64,000 nt of DNA, from positions 4,464,001 to 4,528,000 of the forward strand of contig NSGV01000001.1 in assembly GCA_002300355.1 (NCBI GenBank). Direction: 5' to 3'. Both the position numbers and the translations under genes were made by a program. The notes beneath the pieces were generated by a model. The model saw nothing but the letters and a program-made list of their open reading frames with translations. It was not told the origin of the DNA and made no database searches. How positions within the stretch are numbered: the stretch's first letter is position 1; each line of letters opens with the position of its first letter. Origin of the DNA: Streptomyces sp. TLI_235 (GTDB taxonomy: Bacteria > Actinomycetota > Actinomycetes > Streptomycetales > Streptomycetaceae). This document shows positions 25,875 to 36,700 of this stretch, piece by piece.

Positions 25875-26751
25875 CGCCGGCCCCGCCGTCGTCCATCGGC
25901 TGGCCGAGGCCGGCGGACGCGGCACGGTCCTCCTCGTCCACCCGGGCGCACTCGCGGCCGGCGTCCACCGCACCCTCGCCGAGGCACTGCCGCCCGGCAC
26001 CGGACTGACCGTCCTCGACCTGTCGGGGCTTCCCGCCTACTGGGAGGCCGCACTCACCGGCGGCCGCGCCGACACCACCGTCGAGGAACTCGCCGACCGC
26101 ATCGGCCAGGAGCTCGCCGCCCTCGACGACGGCGGGCCGCGGACCCTGGCCGGCTGGTCGTTCGGCGGCGTGGTGGCCCAGGCCCTGGTCGAGCGGATGC
26201 CGGCCGGACGGCGGCCCGACCGCCTCGTCCTGCTGGACAGCATCGCGCCCACCCCCGAGTACCAGCAGCCCGACGAGGCGCTCGAACCCCCGCTGCTGCT
26301 CGGCTGGTTCGCGATGTACCTGGGCGCCAAACGCGGCCGCCCGGTCGACGTCGACGGGGAGCTGCTCGACGGCGGCGGCACCGAGGACGGCCTGCGCCAC
26401 GTCCTCGCGGCCGCCGCGGCCGGCGGCGCACTGCCCGCCGACACCCCGCCGGCAGGCCTGCGCAAGCTCTACGACACGTACGTGGACGGGCTGTTGCGCA
26501 ACAACCGGCTCGCCGCCCCGTACACCGCCCGACCCTCCACCGTGCCGCTCGTCCTGGTCACCGCCGAACGCAGCCTGCTGCCGGGGGACCGCACGCTCGG
26601 CTGGGGGCCGCTCGCCCCGCACGGCCTGGAGGTCCACCGCTGCCCCGGCGACCACTACACCATGCTCAGCAGGCCGGACGCCGCCGCCGTGATCGCGCGC
26701 CTGGTCCGCCCCGCCGCCCCAGTGCGGCGCGCACCCGCAACGAAGGTCTGA
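25858..26751 (+). CDS. Type II thioesterase, alpha/beta hydrolase
   Basis: Thioesterase-domain protein, 297 residues. The nucleophile elbow GWSFGG places catalytic Ser101, and the late His is in PGDHYTM. The general layout (LLVHPGALAAGVHRTLAEALPPG) matches PKS/NRPS-type thioesterases. ATG 25858 has GGGGAG upstream and overlaps the ACP gene. It could release the product of the Pfa-type synthase or clear aberrant acyl groups. Classical Pfa systems have no such separate gene; they release the chain by other domains. Confidence 0.88.
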   Translation: MRPRRDAGPAVVHRLAEAGGRGTVLLVHPGALAAGVHRTLAEALPPGTGLTVLDLSGLPAYWEAALTGGRADTTVEELADRIGQELAALDDGGPRTLAGWSFGGVVAQALVERMPAGRRPDRLVLLDSIAPTPEYQQPDEALEPPLLLGWFAMYLGAKRGRPVDVDGELLDGGGTEDGLRHVLAAAAAGGALPADTPPAGLRKLYDTYVDGLLRNNRLAAPYTARPSTVPLVLVTAERSLLPGDRTLGWGPLAPHGLEVHRCPGDHYTMLSRPDAAAVIARLVRPAAPVRRAPATKV

Positions 26752-26830
26752 CGCAGGCCCGTCCGTACGGGCCCGGCCGCCCACACGCCCCGGCCGGCGC
26801 CCGGCCCTCCGAGTCCGAGAGAGCCCTGCC

Positions 26831-29800
26831 GTGAACACCTCGAAGCCCACCAGCCCCCTGCCCGACGCGGAACTCGGCCGCCGGCTCGCGGACGAGCCGG
26901 TCGCCATCGTCGGCCTCTCCGCGCTCTTCCCCAAGTCCCGCGACCTGCGGGAGTTCTGGGGCAACGTGATGTCCGCCGCCGACTGCATCGAGGACGTGCC
27001 GAACACCCACTGGGACGTCGCCGAGCACTACGACCCGGATCCCTCCGCGCCCGACAAGACGTACGCCAGACGCGGCGGCTTCATGCCCACCGTCCCGTTC
27101 AACCCGATGGAGTTCGGGCTGCCGCCCACCACCCTGGAGGTCACCGACGTCCTCCAGCTGCTCAGCCTCGTCGTCGCCCGCGACGTGCTGCGCGACGCCG
27201 GCGCCGACCGGCCCTGGTACCGCCCCGACCGCACCGGCGTCGTCCTCGGCGTCACCGGCGCCAACCAGCTCACCCAGCCGCTCTCCGCCCGGCTGCAGAC
27301 CCCCGTGCTCAAGGAGGTCGTCCGCAGCTGCGGCCTCAGTGAGCGGGACGCCGAGGAGATCGCCGAGAAGTTCAAACTCGCCTTCGCCCCCTGGGAGGAG
27401 AACTCCTTCCCCGGCATGCTCGGCAACGTCGTCGCCGGCCGGATCGCCAACCGGCTCGACCTCGGCGGCACCAACATGACCATCGACGCCGCCTGTGCCA
27501 GCTCGCTCGCCGCCACCAAGGCCGCCGTCAGCGAACTGCTGGAGCACCGCGCCGACACGATGATCGCCGGCGGCTGCGACGCCGAGAACACGATCTTCAT
27601 GTACCTCTGCTTCAGCAAGACCCCCGCCTTCTCCAAGGCCGGCCGGATCCGCCCCTTCGACAAGGACGCCGACGGCACCCTCATCGGCGAGGGCATCGGC
27701 ATGTTCGCGCTGCGCCGGCTCGCCGACGCCGAACGCGACGGCAACGAGATCTACGCGGTCATCCGCGGCATCGGCTCCTCCAGCGACGGCCGCTTCAAGT
27801 CCATCTACGCCCCCCGCAAGGAGGGCCAGATGGTCGCCCTGCACCGCGCGTACGAGGACGCCCGCTGCACCCCCGACAGCGTCGAACTCTTCGAGGCGCA
27901 CGGCACCGGCACCGCCGTCGGCGACGCCACCGAGCTCTCCGCCCTCGCCGCCGTCGTCTCCGACACCACCGAGGAGCGGCAGTACGCCGCCGTCGGCAGC
28001 GTGAAGTCCCAGATCGGCCACACCAAGGCCGCCGCCGGCGCGGCCGGAATGATCAAGCTGGCGCTGGCCCTGCACCACAAGGTGCTGCCGCCCACCATCA
28101 ACGTCGACGAACCCAACCCGGCCATCGACTTCGCCGCCGGCCCGTTCTACGTCAACACCGAGAGCCGGCCCTGGATCAAGGACCCGCGGCGCACCGACCG
28201 CCGCGCCGCCATCTCCTCCTTCGGCTTCGGCGGCACCAACTTCCACTTCGTGCTCCAGGAACACGGCGACGGCGACGACCTCAAGGTGATGTTCCCGGTC
28301 GCCGAGGTCCACCTCTGGCACGCCGCCGACCCGGCAGCCCTCGCCGCCCGGCTCTCCGACGGCACCCCCGCCGCCCAGGGCCCCGCCCCCGCCGACCACG
28401 CCCGACTCGCCCTCGCCGCCCGCGACGACGCCGAACTCGCCGACCTGCGCGCCCTCGCCGCCGCCGAACTCCGCGCCAAGCCGGACGCCACCGCATGGGC
28501 CCACCCCCGCGGCCTCTGGTACCGCAGCCGGGCCGCCGACCCCGGCAGGGTCGGAGCCCTCTACGCCGGCCAGGGCAGCCAGTACGTCAACCCCGGCCAC
28601 CGCGCCGTCCTCGCCCTGCCGCCGCTGCGCGCCGCCTTCGACCGCGCCAACCGCGAGTTCGACGGCGCCGAACTGCTCTCCCGGGTCGCCTTCCCGCCGC
28701 CCGCCTTCTCCGCCGCGGCCCGCACCGCCCAGGAGGAGGCGCTGCGTCGCACCGAGTACGCCCAGCCCGCGATCGGCGCACTCGCCGCCGGCCAGTACCG
28801 CTACCTGGGCGAACTCGGCTTCACCGCCGACGGGCACCTCGGCCACAGCTTCGGCGAGCTGACCGCGCTCTGGGCGGCCGGATCCCTCACCGACGACGCC
28901 TACTTCGCGCTCGCCCGGGCCCGCGGCGCCGCCATGGCCCCGCCCGCCGACCCGGACTTCGACGCCGGTGCGATGGCCGCCGTCAGCGCGCCCGAGGAGA
29001 AGGTCGCCGCCCTGCTCGCCGACCACCCCGAGCTGGTCGTGTGCAACCGCAACGCGGCCGACCAGATCGTCGTCGGCGGGCCCACCGCGGCCGTCGAGCG
29101 CCTGGTCGCCGCGGCCGGCGGGACCGGGCTGCGGATCTCCCGGCTGCCCGTCTCCGCCGCCTTCCACACCCCGTTCGTCGGCCACGCCGTCGAGGCCTTC
29201 CGCGCCGCCGTCGACCGGGTGGAGGTCCGCCCGCCGCTGCGGACCGTCTACGCCAACACCCCCGGCGGCCGGTACGGCGACGACCTCGCGGGCAACGCGA
29301 CACTGCTCGCCGAACAGCTCCTCAACCCGGTGCACTTCGCCGACCGGGTCGAGGAGATGTACGCGGCCGGCTTCCGCACCTTCGTCGAGTTCGGCCCCAA
29401 GGGCGTGCTCACCCAGCTGGTCTCCCGCATCCTCGGCGACCGCCCGCACCACACCGTCCGGCTGGACGGCGGACCCGGCACCGACGCCGACCTCGCCCTC
29501 AAGCGGGCCGTCGCCCAACTCGCCGTCCTCGGGCTCCCGCTGGAGACCTCCGACCGCTACGTCGCGGCCCCGCCGGAGGCCGTCGCAGGCAAGGGCATGA
29601 CGGTGCCGCTGAATGGCATCAACCACGTCTCCGACGCCCGCAAGGCCGCCTACCGCGACGCGCTGGAGAACGGCTACCGGATCACACCGCCGACCGCGCC
29701 GGCACCCGCTCCTGCCGTGTCGGTGGCGGAGCCCGCCATCCCGGCACCGGCGGCCGAGGCACCGCCCGCCCCCGTACCGCCGCCGGCCGCCCCGGCGCCC

Positions 29801-32800
29801 GCACCCGTCCCGCTCCAAGCGAGGACCGTCGTTCAGGAGAACGAACCCGTGGACCACGACCTCGCCGCCGCCGCGGCGTCCGACCGACTGCCCGAGCTGA
29901 TCGCCGACCACCTCGCGCTCCACGACGACTACCTCAACGGCCAGCTGCAGAGCGCCCAGCGCCTCGCCGGGCTGCTGGAGAACGCGGCCGGACAGGGCAG
30001 GGTCGACGACGTGCTGGCCGGCGTCACCGCCGTCAAGGAGCACGGCCTGGCCATCGGCCGCACCCACCTGCGGGCCAACGAGATCCTCCGCGACCTCGCC
30101 GCCCTGGAACTCGCCGCCCCCGGCACACCCGACCGGCCCCAGACACTCGCCCCGGCCCCGGCCGCCGCCCCGGCGCTGCCGCCGGCCGCCCCGGTCGCCG
30201 AGTTCGTCCCGGTGCAGGCGCAGCCGCTGCCCGCACCGGCCGAACTCCCGGCCGCCGCCGCCCCCGCCGCCCCGGCCCTGCCGCCGGCCCCCGCCCCTGC
30301 ACCGGCGGCTCCTGCCGCGCCGGTGGCCGCCGTGAGCGCGGACGAGGTGGCTGCTGCGCTGCTGGAGGTGGTGGCGCAGAAGACCGGTTACCCGGCGGAG
30401 ATGCTGGAACTGGGTATGGATGTGGAGGCGGATCTGGGGATCGACTCGATCAAGCGGGTCGAGATCCTGGGCGTCCTCTCCGAGCGCTTCCCGAGCGATG
30501 TGGCGGTCGGGCCCGAGCAGTTGGGCGAGCTCCGGACGCTGGGGCAGATCGTGGAGTTCATGGCAGGTGTGGCCGCCGCTCCTGCCGTCGCTCCTGGTGC
30601 AGCGTCGTCGTCCGGCGCGTCGTTCGGTGCGGGGGAGGTGGCTGCTGCGCTGCTGGAGGTGGTGGCGCAGAAGACCGGTTACCCGGCGGAGATGCTGGAA
30701 CTGGGTATGGATGTGGAGGCGGATCTGGGGATCGACTCGATCAAGCGGGTCGAGATCCTGGGCGTCCTCTCCGAGCGCTTCCCGAGCGATGTGGCGGTCG
30801 GGCCCGAGCAGTTGGGCGAGCTCCGGACGCTGGGGCAGATCGTGGAGTTCATGGCAGGTGTGGCTGCCGCTCCTGCCGTCGCTCCTGGTGCAGCGTCGTC
30901 GTCCGGGGCGTCGTTCGGTGCGGGGGAGGTGGCTGCTGCGCTGCTGGAGGTGGTGGCGCAGAAGACCGGTTACCCGGCGGAGATGCTGGAACTGGGTATG
31001 GATGTGGAGGCGGATCTGGGGATCGACTCGATCAAGCGGGTCGAGATCCTGGGCGTCCTCTCCGAGCGCTTCCCGAGCGATGTGGCGGTCGGGCCCGAGC
31101 AGCTCGGTGAGCTCCGGACGCTGGGCCAGATCGTCGACTTCATGACCGGCGCGGTCGGCGGCACCCCGGAAGCTGCCGCGGCTCCGGCCCCGACGGAGGA
31201 GCCGGCCGCCACCGCCGCCCGACCGGAGCCGGCGGCACCCGCCGGCGCGATAGGCCGGGCGCAGGCCGCGCTCGTCGAACTGCCCTCCCCGGACGTCCTG
31301 GTGGACGCCTACCCGCAGGGTTCCGCGGTGCTCCTGGTCGACGACGGCGGGGCGCTGGTGCCGCCGGTCGCCGAGCGGCTGCTGGCGCAGGGCCGGCCCG
31401 TCCGGGTCCTGCGGCTGCCGTCCGTCACCCGCCGGATCGACGGGGTCGAGGACCACGCGCTCTCCGGCTGGGGTCCGACCGAACTCGCCGAGCGCGCCGA
31501 GCAGTTGCTGGACCGGCCGGCCGCGCTGGCCGTGCTCTTCGACACCCGCCGGGACACCGAGTGGGCGGACGGCGTCCGGCGCCTCTCGCACGCGCTGCTG
31601 GTCGCCAAGCACCTGGTGGAGCCGCTGACCCGGGCCGCCTCCGCCGGCCGGGCCGGCTTCGTCACGGTGACCCGGCTGGACGGGGCCTTCGGCCTCACCG
31701 GGGTCACCGAGGACCTCGTCCCCGCCGGCGGCTACGGCGGTCTGGTGAAGACGCTGGCCGTCGAGGCGCCCGAACTGTTCTGCCGGGCCGTCGACCTGGC
31801 ACCCGGCGTCGCCGACCGTGCCGCGGCCGAGCTGCTGCTCGCCGAGCTCGCCGACGCCTCCGCCGAGCCCGTCCAGGTGGGCCTGGACGGCCGCCGGCGG
31901 GTCGCCCTGACCCTCGGCGAGCGGCCCACCGGCCTCGCCGCCGAGCCGGGCTCCGCGTCCGCGGCCGAGGTCGGCCCCGAGGACCTGCTGGTGGTCACCG
32001 GCGGCGGACGCGGCATCACAGCCCGCTGCATCGTCGACCTGGCCCGCGCCCACCGTCCCGGCCTGCTGCTGCTCGGCCGGACGGCGCTCGGCGAGGAGCC
32101 GGCCTGGGCCGCCGGGGTGACCGGCACCGCCGAGCTGAAGGCGGCGGCCGTCGCCCACCTCAAGGCCGAGGGGGAGAAGCCCACCCCGAAGCGGGTGGAG
32201 CAGCTGTACCGGGCGGTGGTCGGCGAGCGGGAGGTCCGCGAGACCCTCGCAGAGCTGAGGGCCGCCGGGTCCGAGGCCGAGTACCTGGCCGTGGACATCA
32301 CCGACGCCGCGGCGACCGCCGCCGCCCTCGCGCCGTACGCGGGCCGGGTGACCGGGCTGGTCCACGGGGCCGGCGTGCTGGCCGACCAGCTGATCGCCAA
32401 CAAGCGGGCCTCCGAGGTCGAGCGGGTCTTCGCGCCGAAGCTCGGCGGGCTGCGCGCCGTGGTGGAGGCGCTGCCGGCCGACCGGCTGCGGCACGTGGTG
32501 CTCTTCTCCTCGGTGGCCGGGTTCTTCGGCAACCAGGGGCAGTCCGACTACGCGATGGCCAACGAGGTGCTGAACGCCTGGGCGGGCTCCTTCCGGCGGC
32601 GGCACCCCGCCGCCAGGGTCAGCTCGCTCAACTGGGGCGCCTGGGACAGTGGCATGGTCTCCCCGCAGATCAAGGCGGTCTTCCAGGAACGCGGCATCAC
32701 ACTGATCCCGGTGGAGACCGGAACGGCCCTGTTCACCAGCCAGTTCGCGGCCGGGCGGGCCGAGGACACCGTCACGGTGCTCGGCCCGACCACCCCGCTG

Positions 32801-33658
32801 TCGGTGCGGGAGAGCGCCGCGCCGAGCGCCGCGCTGGTGCTGGAGCGCCCGGCGGCCGCGCTCGCCGCGGAGCCGATCGTCGCCGACCACGTCATCGGCG
32901 GGGTGCCGGTGCTGCCCGCGGCGCTGGCGCTCGGCTGGGCGGTCGGCGCGGTGGAGCGGCTCAGCGGCGGAACCGTCCGCCAGGTGCGGGACTTCGCGGT
33001 GCACAAGGGCGTCCTCTTCGACGAGACGCTGCCGGAGCGGCTGCAGCTGGCGGCCACCCCGGCGGGCGACCGGGCCAGCACCGAGGTGGTGATCCGCTCG
33101 GTCGCGGCGGACGGTACCGTCCGGCCGCACTACGCGGCGACCGTGGTGCTCGGCAACGACCCGGCCACCGAGCTCAACCACCCGACCCTGGCCGGGCTGC
33201 CGGCCGCGGGCGGCGGACGCGACGCCGGCGGCCTCTACACTCACGGCACGCTCTTCCACGGCGCCGCCCTGCAGGGCGTCCGCCGGGTGCTGGCCGAGGA
33301 CGAGTCCCGGCTGGTCCTGGAGTGCGCGCTGCCCGAACCGCCCACCGCCGGCGGGGCGTTCGCCGGACAGCTGTACCGGCCCGGCACCACCGACCTGCTG
33401 CTGCAGGCGGGCCTGGTCTGGATGCGGCTGTTCCGCGCCACCGCGAGCCTGCCGCTCTCGGTCGCCCGCGCCGAACTGCACCGGGCGCCGGCCGACGGCG
33501 AGACCTTCCTCGCGGTGGTCGAACCGGCCTCGGTGAACGGCACCTCGGCGAGCCTGACGGTCACCGCCGTCGGCCACGGCGGGCGGGTCCTCGCCCGGCT
33601 GAGCGGCGTCAGCCTCGTGTCGACCCCGCAGCTGGCCGCGAAGTTCGCCCGTAGCTGA
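26831..33658 (+). CDS. pfaA: PfaA-like polyunsaturated fatty acid/secondary lipid synthase, KS-AT-ACP(3)-KR-DH
   Basis: Iterative type I synthase of 2275 residues. Domains in order: ketosynthase ~20-480 with Cys222 (DAACASSLA), His357 (EAHGTGT) and His397 (GHTKAAAG); malonyl-type acyltransferase ~570-880 with Ser673 (GHSFGE); Pro/Ala linker; three ACPs with Ser1206, Ser1303 and Ser1400 (each LGIDSIKR); ketoreductase ~1550-1990 with TGGGRGI at 1723-1729 and Tyr1907 (SDYAMANE); C-terminal dehydratase hotdog with the HxxxGxxxxP motif HVIGGVPVLP from His2020. This is the order of PfaA in marine PUFA synthases, though with three rather than five or more ACPs. The GTG start has only a weak ribosome site (GAGAG). 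It works with PfaC and PfaD below; chain length and unsaturation are unknown. Confidence 0.93.
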   Translation: MNTSKPTSPLPDAELGRRLADEPVAIVGLSALFPKSRDLREFWGNVMSAADCIEDVPNTHWDVAEHYDPDPSAPDKTYARRGGFMPTVPFNPMEFGLPPTTLEVTDVLQLLSLVVARDVLRDAGADRPWYRPDRTGVVLGVTGANQLTQPLSARLQTPVLKEVVRSCGLSERDAEEIAEKFKLAFAPWEENSFPGMLGNVVAGRIANRLDLGGTNMTIDAACASSLAATKAAVSELLEHRADTMIAGGCDAENTIFMYLCFSKTPAFSKAGRIRPFDKDADGTLIGEGIGMFALRRLADAERDGNEIYAVIRGIGSSSDGRFKSIYAPRKEGQMVALHRAYEDARCTPDSVELFEAHGTGTAVGDATELSALAAVVSDTTEERQYAAVGSVKSQIGHTKAAAGAAGMIKLALALHHKVLPPTINVDEPNPAIDFAAGPFYVNTESRPWIKDPRRTDRRAAISSFGFGGTNFHFVLQEHGDGDDLKVMFPVAEVHLWHAADPAALAARLSDGTPAAQGPAPADHARLALAARDDAELADLRALAAAELRAKPDATAWAHPRGLWYRSRAADPGRVGALYAGQGSQYVNPGHRAVLALPPLRAAFDRANREFDGAELLSRVAFPPPAFSAAARTAQEEALRRTEYAQPAIGALAAGQYRYLGELGFTADGHLGHSFGELTALWAAGSLTDDAYFALARARGAAMAPPADPDFDAGAMAAVSAPEEKVAALLADHPELVVCNRNAADQIVVGGPTAAVERLVAAAGGTGLRISRLPVSAAFHTPFVGHAVEAFRAAVDRVEVRPPLRTVYANTPGGRYGDDLAGNATLLAEQLLNPVHFADRVEEMYAAGFRTFVEFGPKGVLTQLVSRILGDRPHHTVRLDGGPGTDADLALKRAVAQLAVLGLPLETSDRYVAAPPEAVAGKGMTVPLNGINHVSDARKAAYRDALENGYRITPPTAPAPAPAVSVAEPAIPAPAAEAPPAPVPPPAAPAPAPVPLQARTVVQENEPVDHDLAAAAASDRLPELIADHLALHDDYLNGQLQSAQRLAGLLENAAGQGRVDDVLAGVTAVKEHGLAIGRTHLRANEILRDLAALELAAPGTPDRPQTLAPAPAAAPALPPAAPVAEFVPVQAQPLPAPAELPAAAAPAAPALPPAPAPAPAAPAAPVAAVSADEVAAALLEVVAQKTGYPAEMLELGMDVEADLGIDSIKRVEILGVLSERFPSDVAVGPEQLGELRTLGQIVEFMAGVAAAPAVAPGAASSSGASFGAGEVAAALLEVVAQKTGYPAEMLELGMDVEADLGIDSIKRVEILGVLSERFPSDVAVGPEQLGELRTLGQIVEFMAGVAAAPAVAPGAASSSGASFGAGEVAAALLEVVAQKTGYPAEMLELGMDVEADLGIDSIKRVEILGVLSERFPSDVAVGPEQLGELRTLGQIVDFMTGAVGGTPEAAAAPAPTEEPAATAARPEPAAPAGAIGRAQAALVELPSPDVLVDAYPQGSAVLLVDDGGALVPPVAERLLAQGRPVRVLRLPSVTRRIDGVEDHALSGWGPTELAERAEQLLDRPAALAVLFDTRRDTEWADGVRRLSHALLVAKHLVEPLTRAASAGRAGFVTVTRLDGAFGLTGVTEDLVPAGGYGGLVKTLAVEAPELFCRAVDLAPGVADRAAAELLLAELADASAEPVQVGLDGRRRVALTLGERPTGLAAEPGSASAAEVGPEDLLVVTGGGRGITARCIVDLARAHRPGLLLLGRTALGEEPAWAAGVTGTAELKAAAVAHLKAEGEKPTPKRVEQLYRAVVGEREVRETLAELRAAGSEAEYLAVDITDAAATAAALAPYAGRVTGLVHGAGVLADQLIANKRASEVERVFAPKLGGLRAVVEALPADRLRHVVLFSSVAGFFGNQGQSDYAMANEVLNAWAGSFRRRHPAARVSSLNWGAWDSGMVSPQIKAVFQERGITLIPVETGTALFTSQFAAGRAEDTVTVLGPTTPLSVRESAAPSAALVLERPAAALAAEPIVADHVIGGVPVLPAALALGWAVGAVERLSGGTVRQVRDFAVHKGVLFDETLPERLQLAATPAGDRASTEVVIRSVAADGTVRPHYAATVVLGNDPATELNHPTLAGLPAAGGGRDAGGLYTHGTLFHGAALQGVRRVLAEDESRLVLECALPEPPTAGGAFAGQLYRPGTTDLLLQAGLVWMRLFRATASLPLSVARAELHRAPADGETFLAVVEPASVNGTSASLTVTAVGHGGRVLARLSGVSLVSTPQLAAKFARS
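30344..31216 (+). repeat. Three tandem 291-base ACP-coding repeats
   Basis: Near-identical units start at 30344, 30635 and 30926 and each encodes one ACP plus linker (97 residues). Units 1 and 2 differ at only a few bases over the whole length; unit 3 diverges in its last third. Codon choice inside the repeats (many GGT, GCT, GAT, GTG) differs from the flanking C-ending codons. Confidence 0.95.
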
Positions 33659-33674
33659 CGCACCCGACCCGGCA

Positions 33675-33711
33675 GGTCCGGCCGGCCGCGCCCCAGACGG
33701 CCGGCCGGACC
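33675..33711. promoter_or_regulatory. Strong hairpin between pfaA and pfaC
   Basis: Perfect 14-base arms (33675-33688 and 33698-33711) with a 9-base loop in an 83-base intergenic gap. It could be a partial terminator or an mRNA processing/stability element that sets the ratio of the two synthase subunits. Confidence 0.6.
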
Positions 33712-33741
33712 GCCGCACGGACCGGAGGGACCATCGCTTCC

Positions 33742-36700
33742 ATGAGCACCTACGCCATCGTCGGCCTGTCCTGCCTGTTCCCCGGCGCCGACACCCCGGA
33801 CCGGTTCTGGCAGAACCTGGTCACCGGGACGGACAGCCGGGGCGAGGGCGGGCCGGAGGTCTTCGGACCGCCCGCCGACCCCCGCGACCTCGACCCGCAG
33901 CACCGCATCACCTGCACCCGCGGCGGCTTCGTCCGCGGCTTCGCCTTCGACCCGACCGGCTACCGGATCGCCGCCGAGCGCCTGGCCGGCCTGGACCGGG
34001 TCTTCCACTGGTCGCTGCACACCGCCCGCGAGGCGCTGCGCACCGGCGGCCACCTGGACCGGCCCGAGCTGCTCGCCCGGACCGGCCTGGTGCTCGGCAA
34101 CTACTCGTTCCCGACGCCCGGTTCGGCCGAACTCAGCCTGCCGCTGGTCGACCAGGCCGTCCGCACCGGGCTGCGCCGGGCCGGCCTCGACCTGCCGCCG
34201 TCCGCCGCCGCCCCGCTCCGCGACCCGGCCGACGCCCGGGTCAGCGGCGCCCCCGCGCGGATCGTCGGCGCCGCCCTCGGCCTCGGCGGCCCCCGGTACG
34301 CGCTGGACGCCGCCTGCTCCTCCGCGCTGTACGCGCTGAAGCTGGCCTGCGACCACCTCGCCACCGGCCAGGCCGACCTGGTGCTCGCCGGCGGTGTCTG
34401 CGCCCCCGACCCGACCCTGATCCACCTCTGCTTCTCCGACCTGCACGCCTACCCCGAGGACGGCTTCAGCCAGCCCTTCGACGCCCGCTCGGCGGGCATC
34501 CTCACCGGCCAGGGCGCCGGCATGGTCGCCGTCCGGCGGCTGGCCGACGCGCTGCGCGACGGCGACCGCATCCACGCCGTCATCGACGGCATCGGCCTGA
34601 CCAACGACGGCGGCGGCCGCCACCTGCTGGTGCCCGACGAGGCCGGCCAGCACCGCGCCTACGAGCTGGCGTACCGGGCGGCCGGCGTCTCGCCCGCCGA
34701 GGTCGACTACCTGGAGTGCCACGCCACCGGCACCCCGATCGGCGACACCACCGAGGCCGCCTCGGTCGCCGGCTTCTTCGGCGCCCGCGGCGAACTGCCG
34801 CTGCTGGGCTCGGTGAAGGGCAACATCGGGCACCTGCTGACGGTCGCGGGCCTGAGCAGCCTGCTCAAGGTCGTGCTCGCCATGGAGCACGGCCAGCTGC
34901 CGCCCACCATCGGCGTCACCGAGCCCGTCCCCGGGCCGGGCGGCACGGCCGCCGCTGCCCTGGTGCGCACCGGACGGGCGTGGCCCGCCGCCGCGGGCGC
35001 CCGCCACGCCGCCGTCTCCGCCTTCGGCTTCGGCGGCACCAACGCCCATGTGGTGCTCTCCGACGCCGTCCCGGCCGCGGTCGCCGACCGGCCGGCCACC
35101 GACCTGCCCGCGCCCGAGATCGTGGGCCTCGGCGCCCACTTCGGCGCCTTCGACTCGGCGGCCGCCTTCGAGCGGGCCGTCCACGACGGACTGGACTCCT
35201 TCCGCCCGCTGCCCGAACGGCGCTGGCGCGGCCTGGAGGAGAGCACCGGGGGCGACCTCGCCGCGGCCGGTGTCGAACCCGGCACCCCGCCGGTCGGCGC
35301 CTTCGTGGACACCGTCGGCCTGGACCCGGTCGACCACCGCATCCCGCCCGCCGACCTGCGCAACTACAACCTGCAGCACGCCCTGATGTCCAAGGTCGCC
35401 GACGAGGCGCTCACCGACGCCGGCTACAGCCGGGCCCCCGCCCCCGGCGCCTCCGCGCCCGAGGCCCGCCGGATCGCCGTCGTCGTCGCCATGGAGATCG
35501 AGCCCTCCGCCCACCTGCACCTGGCCCGCCACCGGATCGGCGCCCAGCTGCGCGACCTGCTCGCCGGCACCGACCTGACGCCGGAGCAGCGCGAGAAGCT
35601 CACCGCGATCGCCCGCGACGGCGTGCACGAGCCGATCGTCGCCAACGAGGTGCTCAGCTACATCGGCAACATCATGGCCAGCCGGATCTCCTCGCTGTGG
35701 AACCTCACCGGCCCGTCCTTCACCGTCTCCGCCGAGGGCGCCGGCACCGCACAGGCCCTGGAGACGGCCAGGCTGCTGCTGCTCGACGAGACCGTGGAGG
35801 CCGTGCTGGTCGGCGCCGTCGACCTGGCCGGCTCGCCCGAGAACCTCGTCCGGCGCACCGCCGCCCACGGCGCCCCCGCCACCGGCCCCGGCCTCGCCTT
35901 CGGCGAGGGCACCGGCGGCTGGCGGATCGGCGAGGGCGCGGGCGCGGTCGTCCTCACCCGCCCCGGCGAGGGCCGCCGCCCCGCCTACGCCCGGCTCGAC
36001 GCCGTCGCCGTCCGGCACGCCGAACCCGTCGACGGCCGGCTGCCCGACGCCGACGCCGGCGCGCTCACCGAGGCCGCGGCCCTGGCGCACCGGGCCGCCG
36101 GGATCACCGCCGCCGACATCGGCTACCTGGAGGCGCACGCGGCCGGCACCGCCGCCGAGGACACGGCCGAACTCGCCGCCCTCGCCGCCGTCCACCCGGC
36201 CGGTAGCCCGGGCCCCGCGCTCGGCAGCGCCCGCGCCCAGATCGGCGACGCCCAGGGCGCCGCCGCGATGGCCGGCCTGTTGCGGGCCGTCCTCGCCGTC
36301 CACCACGGCTACCTGCCCGGCGTCCCGGGCTGGCAGCGGCCCGCCGCCGAACTCGCCGACCGGCTCGCCGCCACCGGCTGCCACCTCGCCGACACCTCCC
36401 GACCCTGGCTGCGCACCGAGCGGACCGGCCGGCGGCACGCCGTGGTCTCCTTCATCGCCGAGGGCGGTGCCCACGGCCACGTGGTGGTCTCCGCCGCGGC
36501 GACCAGCGGCGCCGTCGAGGAACGGGCCTGGCAGCGGGCCGGCGGCCCCGTCCTGCTCGCCCTCGGCGCGGACGACCCGGCCGGGATGCTGGCCGCCGTC
36601 GAGCGCCACCGCGGCCTGCTCGCCGACGGCGCCGACCCGTACGCGCTCGCCCGGGCCGCCGCCGACGCCCTGCCCGCCGGCACCCCGCGGGTCGTGCTGG

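Noticed and set aside
30344..31216. Tandem repeats considered as a CRISPR or satellite array
   Set aside because: The 291-base units are in frame and each encodes a complete ACP with its serine; there are no short repeats with unique spacers.
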